From Daucus carota subsp. sativus (lineage: Eukaryota; Streptophyta; Magnoliopsida; Apiales; Apiaceae), in contig NC_030386.2 of assembly GCF_001625215.2 (NCBI RefSeq), forward strand, positions 23,654,545-23,718,544: DNA of 64,000 nt, in the 5' to 3' direction. Each line of letters begins with the position of its first letter. Positions within the stretch are counted from its first letter, which is position 1. The position numbers and the translations under genes are program-made. Of this stretch, positions 34,637-47,075 are shown piece by piece. The notes beneath the pieces were generated by a model. It ran no database searches. It was not told the origin of the DNA and was given only the letters and a program-made list of their open reading frames with translations.

Positions 34637-37600
34637 TTAGAAGCAGCATTCTTCAAACAGACAGCAGCAGCAGAGGGCAGCCAAACTACACATCACATAA
34701 AAGAAAGAACATAGTTATAGAGCCTTCGCCAAATACTTTATACCATACGTAGATTAATCCGTAAACCGTAAAACAATACAGATAACTCGGAGTCATGCAG
34801 TAAAATAGTTAAAACAATAGCATATTAATCTTAAGAGTATGGTGGTTCTAAGTTTTAGAACGTAAATCAACACAAAAATGATGTTCTAATAGCCTAGGTG
34901 TTGTGTTCTTTGGTAATTAATTCCATCTGACAATTCATAATGAATTAAACAAATCACATATATTTAATAGCTGCTACACACAAACTGAATCGTGCTGCAT
35001 TGAATATGATGCTGCAGGTACCACAACTACAATCTCCATAATCAACTAGACATTCTTGTGTTTAGAAAATTTATTACTAATTTCAAGTAACTTGATTGAC
35101 TGAACTTGAAATTTTCTCAATTTGTCACCCTGCAAGCTCATAATTCATTTAATTTAATTCTCAGATTTTCAGCCAGTCACCAAAGATCCTAGATGCATTC
35201 AAATTAATAATAAGATAAAATGATATGTCACTCTAATAACAAAGGTACACATGTATATGAATACCAAAACTAATTATAAGAGCGTGCAAAATTGCAACAA
35301 TCTTCATATAATGAAAATCCGAACTTCTGTTAGTGTCTTATTTTTGTTTTTAAAAATTTAACTCTAGAAAAAATGCATAGGATCACTAAAAGATAATTTA
35401 TAATCAAGTCCCAGCGTCATTCCAGCAAGCTCTGGTGATAGTATAACATTGTAACTTATCGATCTGGCTCATGATACAATAACCAACCTTTCAAACAAAT
35501 AGGAATAATAAGAAACAGGAAAATATTCCTGTGTCTTATTTAGTTCACAATAAATCAAGATAATAACTTAATCCAACAGTCCAAACCAAATTAGCTATAC
35601 TTAGCGTTTAGCAAATGAAACCACACAAACAATTGCTCTCACATTTCGTGTGCCACTACGCAATGGATACCTGGGGTGTGCCCTCTCCATGCCACAAGGG
35701 GCTGTTTGGCTAATCTTATTTTTCAGAAATAAGGGCTTATTTTTCAAATAAGTGGTCGTCAGACAGGCAAAATAAAATTCTAATATACAAGAAAGAAGAC
35801 ATACATGTTTCAGTTATAAAAATAGATGGAACTTCAATGAATGAGTTATTAGTTAACTACAAATGGAAGCTTAATTCATGCCACGTCATCAAAAAGCAGG
35901 TTAAGTAGCATTTAATTTAACCTATGATTGGCACTTGGCAGCATATACTGCTGCCCTCTCCATGCCACAAGGGGCTGTTTGGCTAATCTTATTTTCCAGA
36001 AATAAGGGCTTATTTCTGGAGAAAAGTACATAAAGCTCTACTTTTTCTGAAATAAGCCCTTAATGTTTTGTCGAAGAACGAATATGAAACACCTCTTTAA
36101 CATTTATATCTAATAAAATTATAGTAAAATGCATTTTAAAAAAAATAAAATAATAAGGGCTTATTTTTCAAATAAGTGATCGCCAAACAGGCAAAATAAA
36201 ATTCTAATATACATGAAACTATGAAAGAAGATATACATGTTTTAGTTATAAAAATAGATGGAACTTCAATGAATGAGTTATTAATAAACTACAAATGGAA
36301 GCTTAATTGGCGGCATATGAATTTCCAAACCGTCAATTCTTATAAATTTCATATATTCCCACGTGCAAGATGCCGCACCCAAATGTCCCCATACCGGCAC
36401 CCTTGATTGATAAAAGTTAAATTGAAAGTGTCCAATAGATTATTTATTTCTAACTTAGCCACACTATAGCGACCTAAACTTTATGGCATAGACAACAATT
36501 ACAATTACTCCAGTCCATGGCCAAAACTTAAATCAAGCTACATCTGTTAACTTTGAATACATAATATGTTCTTGATGGTTTATGTCAGGATAGGTGTACG
36601 TACAACAGCTCATGGATAGATACCTTGCACTACTATAAGAAGAATTGAAGAATTAGTGCTATGAAAATTTTCTCCTCTAATTAACTTAAACATATAGATG
36701 AAACGAACTCCAGTTTTTTGCAATTCTCACAAACGTGATACATGCAACTCAATAATTTGATCGAGGTCCTCGGCGATAATTGCCTATATAAGCCTTAAAG
36801 ACAAACTCATATAACAGCGTAATCCCAAGGCCTGGTAGGAACTAGAAAGACAACTGAATGAAACAGAAAAACATAGTGTCCACTTTGTGAAGTGCAACGC
36901 ATAACCTGAATCAGCATATCATACAATTGCATATCATATAATTTACACTCAAACAGTGCTGTCAATCACCCGACTATTATTGTTGATCGATGATAAAGTC
37001 TTAATAATATTCTCTTAACATCAGTATAAACATGATTAACTCAACAACGGAAGAGGGTCTCATTAGTAAATCGATGCTTGGGCCAACATATCGCAATTCT
37101 CGAGTATTTGTGAGAGCTTTGGAGCGAGGAACAAACATTAAAGTTTATTAAAAATCAAACGGAGGTGCTAGATTTTGTCAACTGGACTCTGGGGTCTATC
37201 ACATTTAGAGATGCATCCCTACTAGCATTTCAGAAATAGGTCCTAGCTGAGTAAAAATATTAGGAGTTGTGGTTTTTAAAGTAGATATAAATACCCAGTT
37301 GCATATGAATTACTGACAGACTGGTACCATTAATAATTAATAAATCACGTAATAGGAGAAAGCTAACAAATAAATTAGTTTCACATATGTAGCTAGGCGA
37401 GGCATAATCAGAACCACTAATGGAATTGCACTTTCTACTTGTCAACTGAAAGGGTGATTTGCAGGAGGTAAAATATATAAGAATCAACATTATCCAAATC
37501 AATAGTACCCTCAAACAAATTATAGATGAAAAATTCTCAAATATTATACAGCCAATCCCCACATGTATCACTAAATCAATTTCCTATAGATATCTAGTTG

Positions 37601-39906
37601 AAGTATTTAACAATGGATTTTAAAACTTATATATTCACTTTCATGACAAAAGTTCTATGGAGACCGTTGTTTCATCGGAGACTGTAGAGATCATTCAAAT
37701 TTTTGATTAAAATATTGAAAAAAGTATCCTTTCACAAAAGATATTATCGAAAGATCATTGTTTTATTGAAAATCATTAAAATCTTGTATGCTCTTTGAGC
37801 AGAACATGTTCTGTATTTTGCAAAACATATTGTGCAGAACAATATGTTTAGCAATATTTTGTTTCCAAAACTTACATAATTTTCAGAGATATTTCATGAA
37901 ATAGTAGGTCTACTAGCATATGTTTCATAAGATAATACATTTCATAATGGCCGTGTTTGGAAGTCAGAGGTTTTGGATAAAATTAGAGGTTTGGGATGTT
38001 TTAGAGGTTTGACCATTTCAATCCGCTAATGCTAGTGTTTGATAGTTAGCGGATTGAAGTAGAGATTTGCCTCAAAAAGCTAATTTTCAAAAAACTACTT
38101 TGAGGAGCTTTTTGGATCAGAGGTTTTGAAATGTGTCACAAAAATCTAATCAAACAGCTATTTACCAAACAGTTTTACAATAAACAGCTAATTCAATCCG
38201 CTAGTCAACACATCTATTTCAATCAACTGGTCAAAACATCTAATTCAATCCGCTAAAAGCTAACCACTAACCGTTAATTCCCAAACAGGGCCAATGTTTT
38301 ACACACAGAACATAAATGGTCTCCACGGTCTCCGATGAAATAGTGGTCTCCATAGAACTTCACTTTCACTTTCATTCACCATTATGTATATATATGTAAC
38401 TAAATTATAATACCATGGTCCTTCATCAAGCTTGGGTCCACCAGTCATGTGAATGCCAGAAATTATTCAATAAGCTTGAGTCATCACTGGGGTAACGAGT
38501 CTATTATACTCTGTCGTCTATTCTACAAATTTATTGTATTTTCCTCATAAATGAAATTGATTTCAAAAACACTAGAATATGATTTAACAGGCTAGATATA
38601 TAAACTCATGGGCCAAATGAATTTCATCCAACACTGTCTTTTTTTCCTCAAAAGCCATATGTCCATCACCCCTTGGTCTGTTTTTACTTGGTAATGGTAA
38701 TCATGATTCATAATTCACTTTATTGGGAGTTTGTATTCAGTACGAGGATACAAGCCCGTAGGATTCTAATAACTAATTTTCTCAGTAAGTAACTATCTAC
38801 CCTATAAGTACAACACACATATCTACTGCTTATATATAGTTAATGCATTAGCTTATTCTCGTGCCCTAATATGGTCGTGGATCAGTGGATATTCTATTAC
38901 TCTCAAATCTAAATTTCTCCAGTTCAGCTTTTATCTTCGCCTAAAAATGGGTATCAAACACCAAATTATACATATATAGACATAGAGTACACAGAGTTGC
39001 ACACTGAAATTACAAGTATTAATAGCAAGCTCATGTGGGAATTCACAAATAAAGTTGGACTCAAAACAGAAAAGATGACAAAACCCCAAAATTACAAATA
39101 CCTGAATGGCTGAATATGACTAGAAGTCCGGAAATAAGGAAATAACTTATTCAGGGTAAGTTCAAGAAAAATTTGACAATGAACACGAAAGCATCTCCAA
39201 ACTCTGTAATTGCTAAGCTACCTAAATGTAGAACTCGAGAAATTCAGATATTAACTAGATACATTTCCACTACAGTTAATAAAACCCACAAATAGATTAT
39301 AAATTAGTAAAAAAAACAACAGTTGCGCATATAACCTAATTAGCACATACAAAAAGAGGGAAAGTAGTCCATACCATCCCCGTAAAAAGGAGGAACCATC
39401 ATCGTGATGATCATGACAGTGATGATGGTGCTCATCATACTGGTAGACCTGGTAAGGAGGAAGTTGCTGAGGTGGAGGAGGAGGATACCCACCTCCATTG
39501 AAGTAGCCCTGATAACCTTGAGTCTGCGGTGCAGCATACGGGTAGCCAGGTGGCGCCTGAGGCGGGTAGGCATCGTATGGTGACGGAGGAGGTGGTGGTG
39601 CAGATGGGTATCCTGGTGGTGGACCATACCCTGAAGTAAACCCACAAATCAAATTAAATAAACCTAGAATGAAATCTCAACACTATCACAATTAGAACCA
39701 TTCTTTCATTTCATTTTAAATTATAATAACCGGGTGATTTATATCGAGATTTATACAGTAAGAAGAGTATGTACAAAATGATGATCTGAAATACAGCAAC
39801 TGAAGACAGAAAAGGAAAGAGATGAGAGAAGATATATGTGGATATGGAAACCTGGAGGTGGGTAATGACGGTAGGGATCTGGAGGAGAATTCTGGTAACC
39901 ACTCAT
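34637..39906 (-). CDS. Cysteine-rich transmembrane (CYSTM) small protein
   Basis: Exons: 39906-39852, 39630-39375 and 34685-34637, closing in phases 1 and 2, giving 119 residues. The N-terminus MSGYQNSPPDPYRHYPPPGY leads into Gly-Tyr-Pro and poly-Pro repeats and a His-rich stretch (DEHHHHCHDHHDD). The C-terminus is FLRGCLAALCCCCLFEECCF, the CYSTM module: a short Cys-lined membrane segment followed by an acidic pair and Cys-Cys-aromatic. CYSTM proteins are tail-anchored, often dimeric, and tied to stress tolerance and metal responses. The last exon codes for only 15 residues, yet the module is completed only when it is joined across a 4.7-kb intron (34686-39374), which supports the model. A retained intron would remove the Cys module entirely. 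Confidence 0.85.
35684..36310. repeat. Tandem segmental duplication carrying a MITE
   Basis: The block CCCTCTCCATGCCACAAGGG + GCTGTTTGGCTAATCTTATT starts at 35687 and again at 35954. Both copies end with 'gatggaacttcaatgaatgagttatta' and 'caaatggaagcttaatt'. Each copy carries a small element with GGCTGTTTGGC / GCC(A)AACAGGC ends; the left copy has lost most of the element interior (about 35725-35740) while the right copy keeps it (35968-36198). It lies in the long CYSTM intron. Confidence 0.8.
37949..38292. mobile_element. MITE with GGCCCTGTTTGG ends, 344 bp
   Basis: Left GGCCGTGTTTGGAAGT, right complement GGCCCTGTTTGGGAAT, with AAT on both sides. The arms share 'gttagcggattga' and 'aatccgctaa' words. 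Same family as 16056 and 43904. Lies in the CYSTM intron. Confidence 0.8.
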
Positions 39907-40099
39907 GCCTTCACCTTGATTATCGAATACCTGCTCTGGACGATGACGATGATGTTGTTAAGATTATAAGAACGTTGTTATGAACTCGAGTGTCTTCTCA
40001 GCGTGGTCAAACCAACAACTCATTATTTCATTCTTTTTATATTTATTACTATCATTATTAAAGGTAATGGTTATTTGTTATTTGAAATTTAATTTAATA

Positions 40100-40357
40100 C
40101 TCCCTCCGTCCCTTTTTACATGTCCATTTTGACTTTTGACCAGTCAAATTGACTTTATTTTGACTGGACTTTACATATATCAGATAATTGACAAAAATAA
40201 TAAAAATTATATCATTAGAAAGTATATTGAGTCTATTTCAATACGCAACTTTTAGATTTTAGAAATATTGGGTAGATAACTCGTAATGTTTAGTCAAAAA
40301 TTGGTTAATTTGACTTCTCGAAAAGCAAAATGGACATGTAAAAGGGGACGGAGGGAG
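40100..40357. mobile_element. Stowaway-type MITE, 258 bp
   Basis: TA on both sides. Ends CTCCCTCCGTCCCTTTTTAC and complement CTCCCTCCGTCCCCTTTTAC, with long matching arms ('atgtccattttg'). Upstream of the CYSTM gene. Confidence 0.92.
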
Positions 40358-40675
40358 TATTACTTTATTAATTATATATACAATAATTTTTCTCATTGAT
40401 TTCATTATTTTTATTTCTGAATTATAAATCAATTATTAAACTGAGGGTTATATTTCAAGATTTATTTTTTTATAAGAATGTGATAAACTTAAATTTTCGA
40501 ATCAATTATTCTAACGTTTTGCTCTCAAACTAATTATTTTATTAAAAAAAACTAAACAAACATTATCTCATGTTTGATCTTGTTTCGTATTTAATCCTAA
40601 TCCAATTATTTGTTTGAGTTTGGTTATCTCATGGTTATCTCGTATTTGATCCATAATTGTTTGAATCAATCTGAG

Positions 40676-40812
40676 CACGATTGGATAGCCCAGTGGTGGG
40701 TTTATCCTCTGTTGACCCGGGGCACCCGGGTTCGACTCTGGCTCACCTCGAGAATTATTAGAACAGATACTAAGTTGTAAGACATATAAGCCTGCATTGT
40801 CAAAAAAAAATC
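40676..40812 (+). mobile_element. tRNA-derived SINE
   Basis: Starts near GGATAGCCCAGTGGTGGG, an A-box-like promoter, followed 40 bp later by GGGTTCGACTC, a B box. It ends TTGTC and a short poly-A at about 40800-40809. The layout and length fit a plant tRNA-related SINE. The flanks repeat 'cttcatccatttgag' several times, so no single target duplication can be picked. Confidence 0.75.
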
Positions 40813-41614
40813 TTCATCCATTTGAGTCTTCATCCATTTGAGTTATCTCATATTTGATCCATATTTTTTGAATCAATCTTCATCCATTTGAGTTTATCCC
40901 ATATCTGATCCCTACCTCTGATCCATACCTGATTGTGAACTTAAATTGAAAGAATGGAGTCGCGGTAAGAAAATAGCTACTACGGAACTACGGATTTTAT
41001 GGATGAAGCTTAACAAAAAAAACTGAGCTGAAATTAACAAGCTCAGACTCGAATCTTAGCTATGAAAAATGACTCTTCAAAAAAAAAAATAGAAACTGAA
41101 ATTTGACTTATTTTGTTCTATCAACCCCTCAAACACAAATCAATCACTTGAGTAAATAGACTCTGTAGGTGAATGATAGTGACTGATGTAACCACCAAAT
41201 TTCATCAGAAACTAAACAGCCCAGATATACTTCCCAAGAAACCAGGAGTTAATCAAAGTTAAAATGGAGTAAATAAAAAATTCCCAGGAAATGTACCCAC
41301 CAAAGGGAAAATTACAAAGGCAACTAATGTTCATAACTACGAAGCAGTCACTTCAACTAAATTAAATTTCTTTAATACTACACTTTTTCCTCAAAGATGT
41401 CCAGCATAATCCTCATACTATTATGTGCCTGTCCAGCAAAAAACTAAAAGTAAGTTACAACTTCACCAGTAGATTTTCTTTTAAAAGGTGAAATTTCCCC
41501 CTAGAGAAGAACACAAGGTGGAGCAGCTTTCACAGAGGAAGCCACAGTGATGCAATTTGGTAGTATAGTTGTCGACTAGGAAATGGATGGTAAGAAGCTT
41601 GTACAATCTCTAGA
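40813..41614. other. Intergenic
   Basis: Short direct repeats of TCTTCATCCATTTGAG right after the SINE, then AT-rich sequence that should include the 3' UTR of the TRAP-beta gene. No other gene seen. Confidence 0.45.
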
Positions 41615-44600
41615 TTAGCGTTTCTTCTTGCCTCCCTTTGCAGCACTGGACTTGGATGGGCTTGCAACCAAGTAGATGAACAATACCACAATAGAGATCA
41701 CAGATACTAGTGACCCATATTTTGCCAACAACCTCTGCAAATTATTGAAAAATACATTGTAAGAGCGGATAAACAGATTTTGTAAATACTTTATGATGTT
41801 TAACACTCAGTTAAGAAGCCAGGCTGAAGATTATTAAAATGAACCAACTGTTTTTTAACAACTAGAATGTTAGTAGGTTCATATCAATTTCCACCCCCAC
41901 CCAAAAAAGAATTACACGAACTTTTTTAGCACAACATGAGGAGAAATCTGATATCCCATCCCATAACTATTAGTCTATCACATTGAACATTCAAAGTTAC
42001 TCTACTAACATCCAGCAATTGTTCCTGACACACTTGGAACCTACATAGTCAATCCAACATAAAACCCAAAGTCCTCAACCACAACAAAAGCCACACCTTT
42101 CCCACACACCGAATAAATAAAATAGCAACATTTAAAGAAACTTTGTACGAGTCATCACACAAATATTTAAATGCAACAAAACCCGCAAATATGATGAAAA
42201 TATTAAGATATATGACACCTCGACATTCAAACATACATTGTTGTGCAAACACAACAATAAATACACATGCAGTAGGGGAAAAAAAGAAAGAAGAATATCA
42301 GCAACTAAATAGTGAGATGATACCTTGGCCTGGAAAGAATGGGCAGCACCATACAGGAGCACATGCAGAAACAGAACACTTCTTAGTCAAACTGATGTCT
42401 TAGATTTGCCATATAAATAAACTTAAGAAACTTACCAGGTCAAACTTCTTCTCAACAGGCCTATCAGCTAGGAGGTTCAGAGGTAGAAGTGGAGTTGAAA
42501 ATGCCTCCTAATTAGACAACAAATTGCACATTAGATTACCTATTGTATATGTTTTTTGGGATATCTGGGTCAAGAAATAACAAACCTGTAGAGCAGTTTT
42601 TGTTGGAACACGGAATCTGATAATTGCTGGTGTAGCATAGAACACTGTCTGTAGTTTGGACTCCAATTCAAAAGTGTGTGATAGAAGAGCACCACTGGAT
42701 ACAAAAAAAGTTAGCTTGGTAAATAAATGAGTTCAAAAAAATAGCTCAAGAATTTGCATCAGTATATTGCTGCCAATGAGCAAGGAGAAATCAGTACTTA
42801 CGCATCAAGCCTTTCCCATGACGTTGAAGTATTACCACTGACTATATTGAAATAGTCACTGGACCAGCTATCATCATTCAAACTAACATCATAAGCAGTC
42901 CTGAACAGAGTAATTTAGATATATGTGAGTACTTATCCCAAAGATAAGTAGGACACAGCAAAAAAAATCACATCAACATTACTGCATTGCCAATAAAAAC
43001 AACTTCATTATTCGATCCAAGCAGAATATTAAGCAATTCGTGGTTTCTCTTTGGTATTTCCTAATCATTGTAATAAGTATAGATATGACACAGCTGAATA
43101 GCTTCATTCAGAGGAAAGCAAGAGTTATAGCATCTAGAAACTAACACGCATGCAGATGATGATGATGATGTTAAAAAAGTGATTCATGCGATTTTAAATG
43201 GCTTTCAGGTCCTGAGATTTACATACAGGTAGTCAACCTCCTAAAATGAAGCCTTAATGATAGAATATATGGCCCCACAGACTTCTTCATGCTAAACACT
43301 AATGCAGAACTCAGAACTCGAGACATTTGGGTAACATTCAGCAATATTATGATTAAAGTAGTTGCTTTTACATTATGGATCGTGTAATAAAGCAATTCTT
43401 CAACAGTTACCAAGACAGAACAGCTTGCTGAAATGAAGATTGAGTCCTTGGGCCATCATTAATACAAAATCCCAATTGGCATTGGATGCTTAACCAACAC
43501 TGGAAAAAAGAAATGTACTGTAGGCTACACTGATGAATATAAAGAATGCTAAGTATGACCATCTTTAGAACTTGGTATTTTAATTTTTTTTCCAATTTCA
43601 TTCTCACGTACATCCACCAGCAGATCTAGCTATAATAAAGTTATATGCAGGCACAGCATTCTACCATAGTAGTAGCAATTAAGATTTATTAAAAAAAAAT
43701 CCTCTTCCATTATCCTGTACTACAGATTAAATATCTACAGAAGAAAATTTTGAAATTCACAGGAGATTGAACATCGTGCATTAATCATCCAAAACAATCC
43801 ATCACAACTTTAAACTTCCATTAAATATCATTTATTTTGCAAATGATGCAACTTTAAACAACAAAAGAGCAAACAACATTTGAATTGAAACACAACACAG
43901 TATGACCCTGTTTGGCAATTAGCAGTTAGCTGACTAAATTAGTTGTTTTGACTAGGTAATTGAGATAGATGTTTTGACTAGCGGATCGAATTAATTGTTT
44001 GGTATGAAAATGTTTGGTAAATAGCTCCAAGTAACTTTTTGAAAATTAGCTTTTTTAGTCCAAACAACTATTTCAATCAACTAACTATGAAACACCAATA
44101 TTAGATGATTCACATGGTTCACATTGTCAATCCTCTAAATTTTTTTCTCTAATTTTTTCCCCCCAAACCTCTAACTTCCAACAAGGCCTATATATCAATC
44201 AATTAGACATATGAAGGTAAAAGAACAGACAACACCAAGCTGCTCTTGCTCTAATGTTATCACCCTCATCCCTTCAAAAGAGATTGAAGGTTCAGCCTTG
44301 TCAAAGGCAAACAGGCGTGAGTTGTTCAATTAGAGTAAGAGCATACAAACATCAAACAAAAGATGTAGCAGATCTACAAATCCTTCGGTTTACAACTAAA
44401 ACCACTGATCTAACACTGCTCATCTCATCCATCAGTCAATATATAATTAACACCCTCCTTTTCATATATCAAAACTAATTTTCTTCCCAAAATTAATTCA
44501 ATTACTTTCAATCCCCCGAAAATTCCCAACATTATCAACACAACTAAGAATTACAATCACATATACACTCACAGAAAAGTATACCGCTTGTAGATAGAAC

Positions 44601-44917
44601 TATAAATCTAAATACACATACACAACAAACTAGATCACGGAAAAAATAACAGATCTAAAAAATTACAGCAAAATACATACAAATCTACACATATATAAAC
44701 GATGATAAAGCGGATATATTGAAGAAGAATTAACATACGCAGATCCTTGATTATAGATATCGATAGATACAGAGACTCGTTCAGCGCCAGATTTGAGGCG
44801 ATTAAGAGAAGCTTTCTTGTGCGCAACGATGAAAGGTCCTTCAGCGCAGCTCGCCAGGCTCGTTGACAGCACAACAACAGCTATTAATATCAAGTACTTG
44901 TTCATCAGATTCGCCAT
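41615..44917 (-). CDS. Translocon-associated protein subunit beta (TRAP-beta/SSR2)
   Basis: Exons: 44917-44739, 42900-42802, 42694-42586, 42507-42436, 42329-42324 (6 nt) and 41734-41615. All phases close, giving 194 residues, the family length. TRAP-beta is an ER membrane subunit of the complex beside the Sec61 translocon. Residues 1-24 are a signal peptide ending LASCA. The luminal domain includes AERVSVSIDIYNQGSA, a possible glycan site NTS, SGALL-type strand and FRVPTKTALQEAFSTPLLPLNLLADRPVEKKFDLAK. One membrane segment (about 162-179) is followed by a Lys-rich cytosolic tail ending GKKKR. Intron 1 (1.84 kb) contains a MITE. The microexon adds Ala-Lys; without it the family motif AKRLLAKYG would lack two residues. 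Confidence 0.93.
42324..42329 (-). other. Predicted 6-nt microexon of TRAP-beta
   Basis: On the minus strand the sequence reads CCATTCTTTCCAG|GCCAAG|GTATCATC: a pyrimidine-rich acceptor, six bases, and a GT donor. It codes Ala-Lys between FDL (exon 4) and RLLAKYG (last exon), in phase 0 on both sides, restoring the AKRLLAKYG motif expected for plant TRAP-beta. Flanking introns are 106 and 589 nt. Confidence 0.75.
43904..44188. mobile_element. MITE with GACCCTGTTTGG ends, 285 bp
   Basis: TAT on both sides. Left GACCCTGTTTGGCAATTAG, right complement GGCCTTGTTGGAAGTTAG. Related to 16056 and 37949. Lies in intron 1 of the TRAP-beta gene. Confidence 0.75.
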
Positions 44918-45595
44918 TTGAGCTCCTTAATTTGCTGAAACAGATACAGAAATAAATGAGATATGCGTGGAATTGATCTGGTAACAGTGAAAATCAAGGT
45001 TTTTAGGGTTCGTTATTACCTTGGATGAGATGGTAGGGATCGATGATCTGTACTGCACACAAGAAATACACACAACTAGTTGCAACTCTATGTGTAGAGT
45101 TTGGTTAAGTTGTTGACCGTACTGAACAGGGGTGGAATCGTGTTTGGGCCAATCCAATTTTGACACATCAAACCCTGGTTATTTTTATTTCATATATATT
45201 TCTTATTTTATTCATTAAAATCTCTGATATAATCGTAAATACATTAAGGAATTGCGTAACCAGATATAAGTTTCCCATTTAAAGCTTTTAAAAATGAAAT
45301 ACCTCCTTACGTTAGAATAATTTATAAATCAAACTAAATAATAATTTGCACCTTGTGATCAACTTTTGAATCCGCAGATAAGTGAGTAAGTTATTTCATA
45401 GAATAAGCTAGACAATAAAATATTTTATAATTACTAATACAAATATTTAATTTTAAAATATTCATATATCATATGAATTATTAAAATAAATATTTATTTT
45501 CAAAACACCAATTAAGCTACTTTCTCTAAAATAAGTATATTAAAACATGCCACGGACAACTAAACAAGGCCGGCTGCTTCAAATTATTTCCTGAG
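44918..45595. other. TRAP-beta promoter region
   Basis: Upstream flank of the TRAP-beta gene, AT-rich further out. No specific site or second gene recognised. Confidence 0.4.
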
Positions 45596-45962
45596 TAGGG
45601 CTGTAATTTGAGCCGAGCCGAGCCTAATTTGGGCCCAGTTTAATCGAGTCGAGTCAAGCTGGCACGGTTAATTAATCGAGTCTAAATCTTTGCCCGAACT
45701 CGACTCGGTTATTTTTACGAGTCGAGTCGAGCCGGCTCATTTAGCTAAACGAGTCGGTTTTCACGAGTCGAGCGAGTGAGCTCGTATAATTTTATACTTA
45801 ATCAAGACCAAACCTCTATCCGAACTCGACTCGTTTAATTTCACGAGTCGAGTCCAGTCCAGTCAGCTCGTTTAATTAAACAAGCTGAAACTTTTGCCAA
45901 AACCCGGCTCGTTTAACGAGCCGAGCGAGCTCGCGAGCCGCCCGACTCGAATTATAGCTCTA
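45596..45962. mobile_element. hAT-like MITE built of GAGTCGAG words, 367 bp
   Basis: Exact 8-bp target duplication TTCCTGAG (45588-45595 and 45963-45970). Ends TAGGGCTGTAATTTGAG and complement TAGAGCTATAATTCGAG. The body is packed with GAGTCGAG, CGAGCC and GCTCGTTTA words in both orientations. GC content is well above the flanks. Confidence 0.92.
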
Positions 45963-47075
45963 TTCCTGAGCATATGATTCAATTAACCAAAGCAATTGGA
46001 GTAATTTGCATCGAAAATCTGCAGCAAAGCATTTTTAGATCTGTTACCAAATTCTGCTCCTGCAACAAAAAGATATGATTAAATAGGAATGAGTCTCAAT
46101 TTTTTATGACAAATTGTTATGAAACATGACGAAGAATTAAAATAAGTATTTCTTTCCGGCCGGTTAAAATTTGTAGTTCAAATAGTTTGAAATGAAATGA
46201 TCTAATGAATGCCCTCAATTGGGGAGAATAATTTGGAATAATAATTTCATTTAATTCTTCCCAATTCAATTTTATCCAAATGAACCCACCCTCGTAGTCT
46301 TATGCAACCATCAAGTACATTACTTATATGTAAGCTGGTCTAAAGTTCACAGATGTTTTAGCCGTTTAATCCCTGTCTTTAGTCTGCTAAACTTCAGATT
46401 CGGCAGTGAGGGAGGTGCGTATCAGCGTATGTACTGTATTCCATTGCTTGACTGGAACAAAACAAATCTTGCTAGCAAACTTAAAACACAAGCGGTATGG
46501 AAACTACACTGGAGAGGCCTCTAACTAAGAAAAATGAGTACATCTACGCGAATAACGATAAACAATACATGAATTAATATTGTGGCAGTCCAAGGCAAGA
46601 AGGTTATGAATTTATTGAGCTGGGCCTTCTTTAAATTTTTCGCAATTTAAAGAGTACTTGGAAACCATTTAGAACACAGTTTTGGTTCACCTGGAATTTT
46701 ACAAGCATATCACTAAAGTGACCAATTCTCATAAAACCGCCCCATATGACCCATATGAGAGGTGGAAAAAAGCACTTCTGTCCACTCCCACCACAAAATA
46801 AGTGATTGCACAATTCATAACCAACTCACGACCCCTTATATGCGCAGCCAGTTTGCCATCGACAGTTCTGAGAGGCGACGACGCAGGAAACAGAGAAGAA
46901 ACACATTATGCAGTGCCAAATTACCTCAAATTTTGATGGGAGCATATGAATTCATCGCGAGGGCAAAATCTTAGCCAAGGCCATGACATGAAAGAATATA
47001 TAATATGTTACCCACTTGTCTAGCAAAGAAGAGTTGAAATAACATAATAAGAGAAAAAATATGGATCAAGGGCTC
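45963..47075. other. Intergenic, nothing recognised
   Basis: No gene or repeat boundary could be supported; probably includes the 3' UTR of the gene ending at 47076. Confidence 0.4.

Noticed and set aside
40676-40812. Functional tRNA gene
   Set aside because: A and B boxes are present, but the cloverleaf is not formed and a poly-A tail follows, so it is a tRNA-derived SINE.
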